DNA of 33,965 nucleotides, taken from NCBI GenBank assembly GCA_017435965.1, contig JAFSEA010000041.1, forward strand, positions 1-33,965. The letters are read 5' to 3'. Below the pieces are notes generated by a model. That model did no database searches, had not been told where the DNA came from, and saw nothing but the letters and a program-made list of their open reading frames with translations. A program made the translations under genes and the position numbers. Of this stretch, positions 25,723 through 33,543 are shown in pieces. The stretch comes from Oscillospiraceae bacterium. GTDB lineage: Bacteria > Bacillota > Clostridia > Oscillospirales > JAAYXM01. How positions within the stretch are numbered: position 1 is the first letter of the stretch; every line of letters begins with the position of its first letter.

Positions 25723-27087
25723 TTATTTTCTGTCTTCAATACGTAAAATTGCATCAGAAAAGCCTTTTTTATAAAGTTCATCCACTCCTGGCTTGAACTC
25801 TCCCTTAAGGCGATACTCGTCAATGGCTCTACCGCCTGCTTCATATCCACCCTCTGCAATCATCTTATCGCTGGGAACATATGCAATAGCATCGTTATAT
25901 CCGAGACATATAAGCGTTTTATCCGGGAAAGCCTCACGGAGAACCGTACCAATATTGCAGCCCGGCTCACCACCCATAGAGAAAATGTAGAAATCAGGGT
26001 TTATACGCACCGCGCCGCAGTTAAGTGGGAGATAATCGGGGAGACTATCATAGTTATCAAGAACATAATCGGCGCGCGCCCAATGAAACTTTGCGACGTT
26101 TCCGCCCATATCGGTTATGCTACCGGGAGTAGGCTTAAAGTTGTCGTTTTCATCTTTTGCATAACGAAGCTTGGTTTCCATATAATATTCCCTCGAATTT
26201 GGGATAAGAGGAAGGTTTATCTTAAAGACATCTGCACCTAAACTTACAGGTAGCGTCTGCCAGTTTCCGCGAAACATCTCAACCTTTATCCGCTGAGTCA
26301 TAGAAAGTGCAACCTCATCGCAATCCTCATAACTTATACCATTAAAGCGTTGTGTGGCATTTGCCCCTATCTTAAGCTTTGCATCGGAGCCAAAGCCCTG
26401 GAAGAAGAGAGCCGTGCAACCGTAGAACTCACTTTCAACTCTTTGACACAAACGTCCCGGATACTCAGAGGAAAGAACGCTGTAGGATGAAAGATTTGAC
26501 GGATGACAGGCAAAATTCATAAGAAGCGCACGTGTCTTCCCCGTCTCATCATCAAATCTGAGAAGATACAGATTCTTATCGCACTCGCCGTCGGGACTGG
26601 GCTTGAATTCAACATCTCCCTCAACAACAAATCGACGGCTTATGTTCCACTCACCACGGACAGTTGTGTATTTAAGAGTTCCCGGACGAAGGCTCACTAT
26701 TGCACGGTCGATTGAAGACTTTGCTCTTTCAAGGAGAAAAGCTTCATATTCATCGGTATACCATACAAAATCATATCCTTTGACGGCAGGTCCGAAGTGG
26801 GTATGGGTATAGCTGACGTGAAGATTATTCTTCGATATACCATACTTCTCAGCTATGTAATCACGCAGAGCATCAGGCAAAGTATCATCGTGGAATAAGA
26901 GGTCATAACTCATAAGTATGACCGTTTCGCCGTCAACATCCCGAAGTGCAAGCGTTCGCACAAAAAGATCATCGTGAATATCTGTAAACGATGTTCCGAA
27001 CATCGTTGCGAAACCAATCATAGTCTCCGGAGTTTTCGGCGTTATAATTTCTTTTGCAGCACCGAAATATAATTTATTATCGACCAT
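25723..27087 (-). CDS. Neutral/alkaline ceramidase-like hydrolase
   Basis: This 454-aa protein resembles the N-terminal catalytic domain of neutral/alkaline non-lysosomal ceramidases, which are zinc amidases. Marks are FGAAKEIITPKTP, SYTHTHFGPA (His-x-His metal ligands), the NFACHPSN region, SEYPGRL and FFQGFGSDAKL. Eukaryotic and secreted bacterial ceramidases are longer and carry a signal peptide; this one has none and lacks the C-terminal domain. It is therefore probably cytosolic and may deacylate something other than ceramide. The frame runs up to GTG 27096, but AGAAGGTG overlaps that codon and serves ATG 27087. It is divergently transcribed from the metallopeptidase operon and heads the araC transcript. 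Confidence 0.8.
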   Translation of the reverse strand: MVDNKLYFGAAKEIITPKTPETMIGFATMFGTSFTDIHDDLFVRTLALRDVDGETVILMSYDLLFHDDTLPDALRDYIAEKYGISKNNLHVSYTHTHFGPAVKGYDFVWYTDEYEAFLLERAKSSIDRAIVSLRPGTLKYTTVRGEWNISRRFVVEGDVEFKPSPDGECDKNLYLLRFDDETGKTRALLMNFACHPSNLSSYSVLSSEYPGRLCQRVESEFYGCTALFFQGFGSDAKLKIGANATQRFNGISYEDCDEVALSMTQRIKVEMFRGNWQTLPVSLGADVFKINLPLIPNSREYYMETKLRYAKDENDNFKPTPGSITDMGGNVAKFHWARADYVLDNYDSLPDYLPLNCGAVRINPDFYIFSMGGEPGCNIGTVLREAFPDKTLICLGYNDAIAYVPSDKMIAEGGYEAGGRAIDEYRLKGEFKPGVDELYKKGFSDAILRIEDRK

Positions 27088-27118
27088 AAAACACACCTTC
27101 TCATTACGTTATAGTCAC

Positions 27119-27148
27119 ATAATAACACATCTATCCACGACATTGCAA
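27119..27148 (-). promoter_or_regulatory. Probable promoter of the ceramidase-like/araC operon
   Basis: On the - strand TTGCAA (27148-27143) and TATTAT (27124-27119) have an 18-nt spacer and lie about 30 nt upstream of the start codon. The match to consensus is moderate. Confidence 0.45.
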
Positions 27149-27179
27149 CCTGCATCCCGATTTTTTGACAATTTTTCAT

Positions 27180-27208
27180 TGGACAAAAAGACTGAAATAC
27201 GTTATAAT
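27180..27208 (+). promoter_or_regulatory. Promoter of the metallopeptidase operon
   Basis: TGGACA (27180-27185) and a perfect TATAAT (27203-27208) are separated by 17 nt, ending 34 nt before the ATG at 27243. A TTGACA at 27165-27170 is a perfect hexamer but lies too far upstream for this -10. Confidence 0.65.
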
Positions 27209-27242
27209 ATTGCCGATAATCAAAAGTTTGTGAGGCATTTCA

Positions 27243-27806
27243 ATGATAAGAGGTATTCTTCTCGGCAATCAAGAGCTTTCATATGAACTTGAATACAAAA
27301 AAGTGAAGAATGTAAATCTTCGCATAAAACCCAATGGAACCATTTATGTCTCTGCAAACAAAAGAGTTCCGATAGATGTCATTGAAAACTTCATACTTTC
27401 AAAAGAGTCTTTCATACTGAATGCGCTGGAAAAGTTCAACAGTAAAAGACACACTCTTCCCAATCCTTTTTATTCTGAAAAAGAGCTGTGTTCTTTGATA
27501 AAAGAATTGTGCAAAGCAGCTTATCCTTACTATCAAAAACTCGGTATGGCTTTTCCCGAAATCAGGTTTCGGAGAATGATTTCACGTTGGGGAAGCTGTC
27601 ATCCTGTGAAGAAAGTACTTACATTTAATACTGCACTTATGTATGCTCCACGCCGCTGTGCCGAATATGTGGTGTGGCACGAGTTCACTCACTTCTTACA
27701 CCCCAATCACAGCAAAGCCTTTTATGCAGAGCTTTCAAAGGTCTGTCCCAACTGGAAGGAATCAAGAAGAATTTTAAAAGAAATAAATATAAGAACAGGA
27801 GAATAG
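27243..27806 (+). CDS. YgjP-like (DUF45/WLM-type) zinc metallopeptidase
   Basis: The 187-residue protein matches the YgjP-like metallopeptidase family. It has an N-terminal beta region with VNLRIKPNGTIYVSA, the conserved SRWGSC (114-119), and the zinc motif HEFTH (146-150) with the third ligand His156 in HPNHSKAFY. No signal peptide, so cytosolic. Physiological substrates of this family are poorly known; relatives are called SprT/M48-like. The ribosome binding site is weak (GTGAGG). It leads a three-gene operon. Confidence 0.88.
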   Translation: MIRGILLGNQELSYELEYKKVKNVNLRIKPNGTIYVSANKRVPIDVIENFILSKESFILNALEKFNSKRHTLPNPFYSEKELCSLIKELCKAAYPYYQKLGMAFPEIRFRRMISRWGSCHPVKKVLTFNTALMYAPRRCAEYVVWHEFTHFLHPNHSKAFYAELSKVCPNWKESRRILKEINIRTGE

Positions 27807-27811
27807 CGTCT

Positions 27812-28126
27812 ATGAAAAAATGTAAAATTACCGTTATGAAAATGGCGAGATACGCCGATCTTATCGAGAAGTACGAAAATCCACTTGAACACGAATGTGA
27901 TATGGAAATCGGTAAGGTCTTCATCGCTAACGGCTGGAAAAAGCCCGACGGCTTCTGTGATAGCGCATGGGAAAGCATCTCTCCGTATGTAAGAGTCTTG
28001 GCTCACGGCGGTGAGGGTTTCTTCGACGGTTGGATGAAGGACAAAAAGACTGCCATGATTTCCTGTGCCGACGGTTTCCGTCCGGTAACCTTCTATATTG
28101 AGGCACTTGACGAGAACGCAGACTAA
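27812..28126 (+). CDS. TIGR04076 family protein
   Basis: The 104-residue protein has the layout of the TIGR04076 family: CKITVMK at the start, a central GFCDSAWESISPYV, GGEGFF, then a Cys followed by DGFRPVTFYIE near the end. Function of the family is unknown; conserved cysteines suggest metal or redox chemistry. The open frame extends further upstream, but AGGAGA at 27797-27802 with ATG 27812 defines the start, 5 nt behind the metallopeptidase stop codon. Co-transcribed with its two neighbours. Confidence 0.8.
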   Translation: MKKCKITVMKMARYADLIEKYENPLEHECDMEIGKVFIANGWKKPDGFCDSAWESISPYVRVLAHGGEGFFDGWMKDKKTAMISCADGFRPVTFYIEALDENAD

Positions 28127-28138
28127 AGGTGATTCCTT

Positions 28139-29026
28139 ATGAATTTATTTAAAGTTGCACTTTTGCAAATCGCTCCTTGCGGAAATCTCAACGATAACCT
28201 AAAAAAAGGCATTGAGTTTTGCCGCAAAGCAAAAGAAAAGGGTTCTGATATCGCACTTTTCCCCGAAATGTTCAGTTGTGGCTATGACATATACAACCGT
28301 CCCTTTGAAGTGTGGGAAAAAGATGCAATTCCTAAGGATGATGAATTTGTAAAAGCCTTCTCAAAGCTTGCGGCAGAGCTTGATATGGCAATCGGAATAA
28401 CCTTTCTTGAAAAGCATTCTCCCCTTCCTCGAAATACGCTCACTCTGTTTGACCGTCACGGGAAAGAAGTTTTTACATACGCAAAGATCCACACCTGCGA
28501 TTTCGGAGTGGAGAATAACCTTTCTCCCGGGGATGATTTTTATGTGGGCGACCTTGACACAAAAAGCGGCGTTGTAAAAGTCGGTGCAATGATTTGCTAC
28601 GACAGAGAATTTCCCGAAAGTGCAAGGATACTTATGTTAAAAGGCGCTGAAATAATCCTTGTACCCAATGCTTGCCCCATGGAGATAAACCGTCTTTCAC
28701 AGCTTCGTGGCAGAGCTTACGAGAATATGACAGGTATCGCAACCTGCAATTATCCCGAACCCGTCCCCGATTGCAACGGTCATTCAAGTGCCTTTGACGG
28801 CGTTGCGTATCTTCCCGAATTGTCCTGTTCCCGTGATACCTGCATTATGGAAGCAGACGGAAGTGAAGGAATTTTCTTGGCTGAATTTGATATGGATATG
28901 ATAAGAGACTACCGAAACCGCGAAGTTCACGGAAATGCTTATCGGAAGGTGTCAAAATACACTCTTATAACCGAGAATACAGTCAACGCACCCTTTATCC
29001 GAGCTAATCGGAGAAAAGAAATATGA
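28139..29026 (+). CDS. Carbon-nitrogen hydrolase (nitrilase superfamily)
   Basis: This 295-aa cytosolic amidohydrolase carries the Glu-Lys-Cys triad of the nitrilase superfamily: E43 in ALFPEMF, K116 in YAKIHTCDF and C153 in MICYDREFPES. The alpha-beta-beta-alpha fold segments are intact and of usual length. Likely reaction is hydrolysis of a small amide or carbamoyl compound (omega-amidase or carbamoylputrescine-amidase type); the specific substrate is not evident. AAAGGTGAT lies before the ATG, 12 nt after the TIGR04076 gene. No clear terminator follows. Confidence 0.88.
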   Translation: MNLFKVALLQIAPCGNLNDNLKKGIEFCRKAKEKGSDIALFPEMFSCGYDIYNRPFEVWEKDAIPKDDEFVKAFSKLAAELDMAIGITFLEKHSPLPRNTLTLFDRHGKEVFTYAKIHTCDFGVENNLSPGDDFYVGDLDTKSGVVKVGAMICYDREFPESARILMLKGAEIILVPNACPMEINRLSQLRGRAYENMTGIATCNYPEPVPDCNGHSSAFDGVAYLPELSCSRDTCIMEADGSEGIFLAEFDMDMIRDYRNREVHGNAYRKVSKYTLITENTVNAPFIRANRRKEI

Positions 29027-29062
29027 ATCAGATAATGTGAGAATATAATCTATTTCAAAGTA

Positions 29063-29091
29063 TTGACTTTTAAACAAATTTAGGTTAAAAT
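29063..29091 (+). promoter_or_regulatory. Promoter of the leader RNA / TM-SLH gene
   Basis: TTGACT (29063-29068) and TAAAAT (29086-29091) are separated by 17 nt. The expected transcription start near 29098 is about 264 nt before the ATG at 29362, which gives an unusually long 5' leader. Confidence 0.65.
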
Positions 29092-29097
29092 GTATCT

Positions 29098-29345
29098 ATG
29101 TTGTATTTTGCGCCATAGGATATGGGCCGGCTGCCACGTTGCAGCAAATAGCATAAATTTCGATTTACGATGGAAGGAGAGTATATACATAATTTGTTCG
29201 GCTCTAAAATTCATATTTAATTATGTTTGAATTTTACCGACAAGCAGATCGTTCTATGCCTGAGCTTCGCCCTATGTCGAAAATCTTTTAGTCTAAATTT
29301 ATTATAATCACTACAAAAACTACAAATCATCCGTTTCTGTACGGA
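29098..29345 (+). ncRNA. Candidate structured leader RNA (unclassified)
   Basis: The 335-nt gap 29027-29361 holds a promoter and a leader with several helices. A possible closing helix pairs CATAGG (29114-29119) with CCTATG (29271-29276). A hairpin pairs GCTGC (29130-29134) with GCAGC (29141-29145). A UUCG-capped hairpin spans 29154-29167 (TAAAT/ATTTA). A long hairpin at 29194-29243 pairs TAAAATTCA with TGAATTTTA, extended by TTGT.CGG with CCGACAA. CCATA (29113-29117) can instead pair with TATGG (29121-29125), which would compete with the closing helix. A small CCGT/ACGG hairpin (29331-29344) precedes the ribosome binding site. I do not recognise a known riboswitch, T-box or 6S signature. It could be a leader or a separate small RNA. 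Confidence 0.45.
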
Positions 29346-29361
29346 AAAGGAGGAAATTTAA

Positions 29362-30594
29362 ATGTTATTTCAAAAACACAGTCTTTCAAAATTGTTAAGT
29401 ATTTTTTGTGCTCTCTTGATTGTCGCTTTGTTTGTTTTACAGTGTTTCCCTTATTGGAGCTTTGAGGAAAAAACAATTCACGTTTATTCAGACGCTCATG
29501 ACGATGACGAATTCAAAGGTTTCTCCACTCCGATAGTATCTGATGCAGAGCAGCCCAACCGTGAAGCATTCACTTTGGCTGCTACAAACGATTCCATCAA
29601 TTCGCTTGCATGGTTTCCTGTAAAGCACAAAGACACACGTATGCATTTGCACCTTGCTTTGGGAGATCAGCTTAAATCTCAGAACGGACAGAAGTTGGAA
29701 ATCGGAAGAAGCGGAAACCAGACTATTGCGAGATCCAAGTATGTTTCATTCCTCGTTGCAGCCTTTGATATCACTTCTCCCGAAGGCAACAACGGAACTG
29801 AAAATTTTGCAGATATTAAAGAAGATGCAGATTATATCGAGCAACTCCTTATAGCTCGCAACGCCGGAATAGTAGATATTCCCGAAGACAATACATTCAG
29901 ACCCAACGAGCCTATGACAAGAAGCGATGCTATGCTTGTTCTTTACCGCATTCTCACTATCCTTGAAAGTGAAGATTTCGATTTCGGAACTCTTGATCTT
30001 TCCGCAAAGGCTGACATCAAGCCCGCCGAAGAGTATGAGGACTTTGAAACTGTTCCCGAAGAAGCAAAAGAAGCAGTTTCCACTCTTATGAACGCAGGCA
30101 TCATCCAGCCTTACGAAAAGGTGGAGAAGATCACCGATGAGAACGGCGAAAAAGTAGAGAAAAGAACTCTCCTCGTTGGACCCGAAGAAAATATCAATCC
30201 CAAAGATATCAGCTCATTCTTCAAATCCTATTTCCCCGATCGTTATGGCAAGCTCGCCGGTGGTTCTCTTGTATCTCCTCACGAAGTTTCTCCCCTTGAT
30301 GATGATGATAACTTTGAACCCAATGGTCTTGCACTTGCAGTAATTGTTCAGCAGGTCTTCGGTTTGATTATGTTGATATTGCTTGCATCCAAACCCAACA
30401 CATTCCTCCCCGCACTTCTCGCTTTCTTCCATGGTGTCTGGGGTATCCTCGGTGGATATGTTTTCTGCCCCGCTCTCAAGTTAGGCGATACATTTATGGT
30501 TCACATTTCGATTTCAGCCGCAGTTCTTGCAGTTTCCATCATCGCAATGATTTTACATTTCGTTTCCAAAAAGAACAAATCCAAAGTTAAGTAG
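29362..30594 (+). CDS. Membrane protein with SLH-like repeats between transmembrane helices
   Basis: This 410-aa protein has an N-terminal hydrophobic segment (about 9-29), an extracytoplasmic region (about 30-318) and three C-terminal transmembrane helices (about 320-341, 346-368, 381-401). The middle region aligns with the SLH block of the giant proteins. It has the end of SLH1 (ARSKYVSFLVAAFD, about 124-137), SLH2 (NFADIKEDADYIEQLLIARN, then DNTFRPNEPMTRSDAMLVLY, about 148-195) and a degenerate SLH3 (YEDFETVPEEAKEAVSTLMN, about 224 onward). SLH repeats normally sit at the ends of secreted proteins; here they are bracketed by membrane helices. This could tie membrane to wall polymer, but that is inference. 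AAAGGAGG precedes the ATG. A long, possibly structured leader lies upstream and a terminator follows. Confidence 0.82.
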   Translation: MLFQKHSLSKLLSIFCALLIVALFVLQCFPYWSFEEKTIHVYSDAHDDDEFKGFSTPIVSDAEQPNREAFTLAATNDSINSLAWFPVKHKDTRMHLHLALGDQLKSQNGQKLEIGRSGNQTIARSKYVSFLVAAFDITSPEGNNGTENFADIKEDADYIEQLLIARNAGIVDIPEDNTFRPNEPMTRSDAMLVLYRILTILESEDFDFGTLDLSAKADIKPAEEYEDFETVPEEAKEAVSTLMNAGIIQPYEKVEKITDENGEKVEKRTLLVGPEENINPKDISSFFKSYFPDRYGKLAGGSLVSPHEVSPLDDDDNFEPNGLALAVIVQQVFGLIMLILLASKPNTFLPALLAFFHGVWGILGGYVFCPALKLGDTFMVHISISAAVLAVSIIAMILHFVSKKNKSKVK

Positions 30595-30618
30595 TTTAAC
30601 AAATTAACCATAGTTACC

Positions 30619-30657
30619 AAAACTCCCTTGATATGAACTCATCAAGGGAGTTTTTCG
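30619..30657 (+). terminator. Rho-independent terminator of the TM-SLH gene
   Basis: A 14-bp perfect stem (30619-30632 with 30641-30654; ACTCCCTTGAT with ATCAAGGGAGT) has an 8-nt loop and ends in TTTTTC. Confidence 0.9.
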
Positions 30658-30676
30658 TATTCAAGGGCATATATCA

Positions 30677-30718
30677 AAAAATCTCTCCACTCTGCCTATA
30701 CAGAGTGGAGAGATTTTT
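30677..30718 (-). terminator. Terminator of the dehydrogenase-epimerase-phosphatase operon
   Basis: An 18-bp perfect stem (30677-30694 with 30701-30718) has a 6-nt loop, with runs of A on one side and T on the other. It follows the - strand stop at 30733. It could also back up the + strand terminator next to it. Confidence 0.9.
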
Positions 30719-30732
30719 ATCATACCATTCTT

Positions 30733-31542
30733 TTATCCTATTTTCGGATATGCCTTATAGAAATGAGCGATATTCAAATCCTCATCCATATCAAGACCGT
30801 GAGAGCCGCAGCCGCCATCAATCTCGTGACAACCGTGATCCATAGCGAAACCAACAAGGGTGTTGTGATTCTTCCAATGCTTTTCTATAATCTCCGAGAA
30901 CATTGCAAATGTTCTCACATTAGCACGAAGCTCTCCGAGAGCAACAGGGCTTTCCGGCCCCATTTTGTGCATTGTGGAATCGTAGTTCCCGTTATAGACA
31001 AGAATGAAATCGTGTTCATCCCGTCTTATAACCTCTGCCGCCACGGCATTTATCTCATTTACGTTTGCACAGATGAAATAATCCATATCACGTTCAAGGT
31101 AAATCTTGCCGAGACTGCACTCACAGTCTGCAACTATCGCAGGCTTCTTTCCGCATCTTATAAGTGCATCAAAGAGTGTGTCAATCTTTATGACCGGCTT
31201 TTCATATTTCTGTATTCCGTGGACTGAAGGCTCAGCCCCCGTGTACATCGTTCCGAAGCAGACAGGTGTTACCGACGGCATAACAGAGCGAAGAGGAAGC
31301 TTTAAATCGAAATACTGCTCTGTCCTAAACGAAAATACCTCCGGATATTTCTCAATCACCCATTCGGCAATCGCATCGGGATTATACATAAAAACTCTGT
31401 CTGCTTTCTCTCCGTTAAACATACGGTCTATATAATTGCAAAGCTCATCAGATGCCTTTTCTGCACATTTGGGACTTTCTATCCCCATAGCATATGCAAG
31501 AGATGCACAAACAGAGGTAAGCGACAATTCATTTTTTGCCAT
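30733..31542 (-). CDS. Compact alkaline-phosphatase-superfamily protein (phosphodiesterase/phosphatase-like)
   Basis: The 269-aa cytosolic protein has the metal-binding pattern of the type I phosphodiesterase/nucleotide pyrophosphatase branch. Asp56 is in FMYNPDAIAEW, a likely nucleophile Thr92 is in MPSVTPVCFGTMYTG, Asp188 and His192 are in GNYDSTMHKMG, Asp235-His236 are in FAMDHGCHE, and His248 is in GGCGSHGLD. It is shorter than usual for the superfamily (often 400 aa or more), lacking insertions rather than ligands. The substrate may be a phosphate ester or phosphonate related to the adjoining dehydrogenase and isomerase; this is inference. AGGAGAAG precedes the ATG, 24 nt after the upstream gene. 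Last gene of its operon. Confidence 0.8.
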   Translation of the reverse strand: MAKNELSLTSVCASLAYAMGIESPKCAEKASDELCNYIDRMFNGEKADRVFMYNPDAIAEWVIEKYPEVFSFRTEQYFDLKLPLRSVMPSVTPVCFGTMYTGAEPSVHGIQKYEKPVIKIDTLFDALIRCGKKPAIVADCECSLGKIYLERDMDYFICANVNEINAVAAEVIRRDEHDFILVYNGNYDSTMHKMGPESPVALGELRANVRTFAMFSEIIEKHWKNHNTLVGFAMDHGCHEIDGGCGSHGLDMDEDLNIAHFYKAYPKIG

Positions 31543-31566
31543 TTTTATCTTCTCCTGTCTTAATTC

Positions 31567-32454
31567 TCAAAGACTTTCCATAACTGATTTGTAGTATGCA
31601 AAATCCTCTTCTGCATAGCGTACACGGTCTCCGCCACGTGGTGCTTCAATTCCTATGGGACCTGCGAATCCTACTTCACGAAGCTTTGCAAGATAGCTGC
31701 GATGGTTTATTTCACCATCGGAAAGAGCAGTTGCCATACGGTTGTTTGTTCCCGGCACCGGCGATGAATTCTTAAGGTGTGTATAGAAAAGCTTATCACC
31801 ATACATATCTATTGTTTCCTCAACAGAAGGACGTTCCGGGAAATATACGGTGTTACCGTAGTCCATATTGATGCCTATTGCAGGACTGCCTATAAGGTCA
31901 ACCAGCTTCTTTGATGCAGCCGGAAGGTCATGGATATAGAACATATGTGTTTCGTATGCAAACTTAACACCGATTTTTTCAAGCTCTTTGCCAATCTTTG
32001 AAAAGGAATCAACGGTAAGCTCCCAATCCTCCGCAGTTGCAGCGGCACTACCTGAAAATTCATAGGCTGCAACAGGTGCTGTTGAAATTTTTGAGCTTAT
32101 ATGTGAGCCAAAGGTATTACAAAGAGTTGTTCCGCAAAGCTCGTTTGCAATCTTTGCCTTTTCGACAGCTTCACCAATCGCCTTCGCACGGATTTCTTTA
32201 TCCGGATTTGCACAGTCATTTACACCGATGCCGAAAAGAATTTCAGAAAGACCATATTTTGCCTTCGCTTTTGCTATTTCCTCCGCATACTCACGGAAGG
32301 AAATATTTTCAAGCTCAACAGGCTGTTTGCCACGGAATTCGATACCGTCAAAGCCTATTCTTGCCGCCATTTTACAGATATCATCAATGGTTTTGTTTCC
32401 ATAACGGTTTCCCGAAATTTCACCGTAATTTATGTGCATTATTGTTTTATTCAT
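31567..32454 (-). CDS. Sugar phosphate isomerase/epimerase-like TIM barrel
   Basis: The 295-aa protein belongs to the xylose-isomerase-like TIM barrel (AP endonuclease 2) superfamily. The metal site is complete: E168 in FAYETHMF, D198 in INMDYGN, H226 in YTHLKN and E270 in GIEAPRGGDR. Early-barrel motifs IGFDGIEFRG fit as well. Members interconvert ketoses or inositol derivatives, or dehydrate them; the exact reaction is not evident. GAGGAGA precedes the ATG. It is 15 nt downstream of the dehydrogenase and 24 nt upstream of the phosphatase-like gene, so the three form one transcription unit. Confidence 0.85.
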   Translation of the reverse strand: MNKTIMHINYGEISGNRYGNKTIDDICKMAARIGFDGIEFRGKQPVELENISFREYAEEIAKAKAKYGLSEILFGIGVNDCANPDKEIRAKAIGEAVEKAKIANELCGTTLCNTFGSHISSKISTAPVAAYEFSGSAAATAEDWELTVDSFSKIGKELEKIGVKFAYETHMFYIHDLPAASKKLVDLIGSPAIGINMDYGNTVYFPERPSVEETIDMYGDKLFYTHLKNSSPVPGTNNRMATALSDGEINHRSYLAKLREVGFAGPIGIEAPRGGDRVRYAEEDFAYYKSVMESL

Positions 32455-32469
32455 AGCATTTTCTCCTCA

Positions 32470-33459
32470 TTATGCCATTATTGATAATTTGGACAAATCC
32501 ACCTCTCCGAGAAGCTTTTCACCCGAATAGAGTCTTTCCGCCTCTTCAACCACAAACTTGCCCATTCTTCTGCAACCGTTGGTTACAGCTCCTCCTATGT
32601 GAGGAAGAAGCACTACGTTTGGAAGCTGACGGAAGGGATGATCCTTTGGTGGCGGCTCGGGATTTGTGACATCAAGAATCGCTGTGAATCTGTTCTTCAA
32701 AAGCTCATTTATAAGAGCATCATCGTCAAATACATTGGGACGTGCAGTATTGATTATGTATGTGCCGTCTTTTATAAGTGCAAGCTTTTCTGCATTGAAC
32801 ATATTATCCGTTGCAGGAATATTGGGAGTATGAAGGCTTATAACATCGCTTTTTGTGATAAGCTCATCAAGCTCACATTTTTTTGCACCAAGTGCTTCAA
32901 TCTGTTCTTTTGAAACATAAGGGTCATATGCAAGAACTTCAACCTCATATGACGAAAGAAGCTTTATAACATGCTTTCCGATTGCACCGACACTTACGAT
33001 ACCTATTGTTATGTCGTAAAAATCCTTTATCTTCTCAGGATTTCTCCAAAGTCCGTTTCTTGTGTCGGCAGGCAAAACAAACATTCCCTTGCAAGCGGCA
33101 ACCATAATTCCCACGGTAGTTTCCGCAACGCCCTTTGCAAGCTCACCGTTTGCAGTTGAGATTGAGAGTCCTCTGTTAAAAAACTCATCCGAAAGAAGTT
33201 GCTTTATCGCGCCGCCTGCGTGAATTATCTTCTTGAGTTTTGGGCAAGCCTTTATTATTTCATCATCAATAACAGGAGCTCCCCACGCCGTTATCATAAG
33301 ATCGGCATCCTTAACAAAATTAAGAACATATTCACGATCATCATAATCATCACGGTCATAAACATAAAGCTCTCCAAGCTTTGAGAGTCTTTCATAATAC
33401 TCGGCCTTGAATATTTTGTCAAGCTGTGAGGTCCTCGAAAAAACCACTATCTTATCCAT
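32470..33459 (-). CDS. D-isomer-specific 2-hydroxyacid dehydrogenase
   Basis: The 329-aa NAD-dependent oxidoreductase probably reduces a 2-oxo acid or oxidises a D-2-hydroxy acid. The Rossmann motif is GIVSVGAIGKHV, and the Asp in LAYDPYV favours NAD over NADP. The catalytic triad is Arg240 (NTARPNVFDDDAL), Glu268 (NPEPPPKDHPF) and His287 (LLPHIGGA). The residue after the catalytic Arg is Pro instead of the usual Gly. The frame includes a TTG at 33462, but GAGGG at the right distance favours ATG 33459. It heads an operon with an isomerase-like and a phosphatase-like gene, consistent with catabolism of a sugar acid. Confidence 0.9.
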   Translation of the reverse strand: MDKIVVFSRTSQLDKIFKAEYYERLSKLGELYVYDRDDYDDREYVLNFVKDADLMITAWGAPVIDDEIIKACPKLKKIIHAGGAIKQLLSDEFFNRGLSISTANGELAKGVAETTVGIMVAACKGMFVLPADTRNGLWRNPEKIKDFYDITIGIVSVGAIGKHVIKLLSSYEVEVLAYDPYVSKEQIEALGAKKCELDELITKSDVISLHTPNIPATDNMFNAEKLALIKDGTYIINTARPNVFDDDALINELLKNRFTAILDVTNPEPPPKDHPFRQLPNVVLLPHIGGAVTNGCRRMGKFVVEEAERLYSGEKLLGEVDLSKLSIMA

Positions 33460-33477
33460 CAATTTTCCCTCTTTTGA

Positions 33478-33515
33478 ATTATTCGGGGAACAGTAAAAAC
33501 TATCCCCCGAATAAT
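33478..33515 (-). other. Hairpin between the SLH gene and the dehydrogenase gene
   Basis: An 11-bp perfect stem (ATTATTCGGGG at 33478-33488 with CCCCGAATAAT at 33505-33515) has a 16-nt loop. It follows the stop codon of the SLH gene, but the - strand sequence after it is TTCAAAAG, a poor U-run. It may be a weak terminator, and it also overlaps the 5' end expected for the dehydrogenase transcript. Confidence 0.5.
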
Positions 33516-33543
33516 ATTATACTCATTTTTCCAAATAATTCAA
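33516..33543 (-). promoter_or_regulatory. Probable promoter of the dehydrogenase operon
   Basis: On the - strand TTGAAT (33543-33538) and TATAAT (33521-33516) have a 16-nt spacer. The promoter overlaps the last codons and stop of the upstream SLH gene. The expected start near 33508 falls in a G-run of the following hairpin. Confidence 0.5.

Noticed and set aside
29122..29151. Short upstream frame (MGRLPRCSK) in the leader RNA
   Set aside because: Nine codons with only a badly spaced AGGA before the ATG; more likely part of RNA helices.
29170..29220. Possible 16-codon leader peptide starting at ATG 29170, or an 8-codon TTG frame behind AAGGAGAG
   Set aside because: No regulatory codon run, and the region overlaps the long hairpin; AAGGAGAG may be fortuitous.
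29303..29308. TATAAT as a second promoter for the TM-SLH gene
   Set aside because: No reasonable -35 hexamer 16-18 nt upstream; the TTGACT-17-TAAAAT pair at 29063 is much better.
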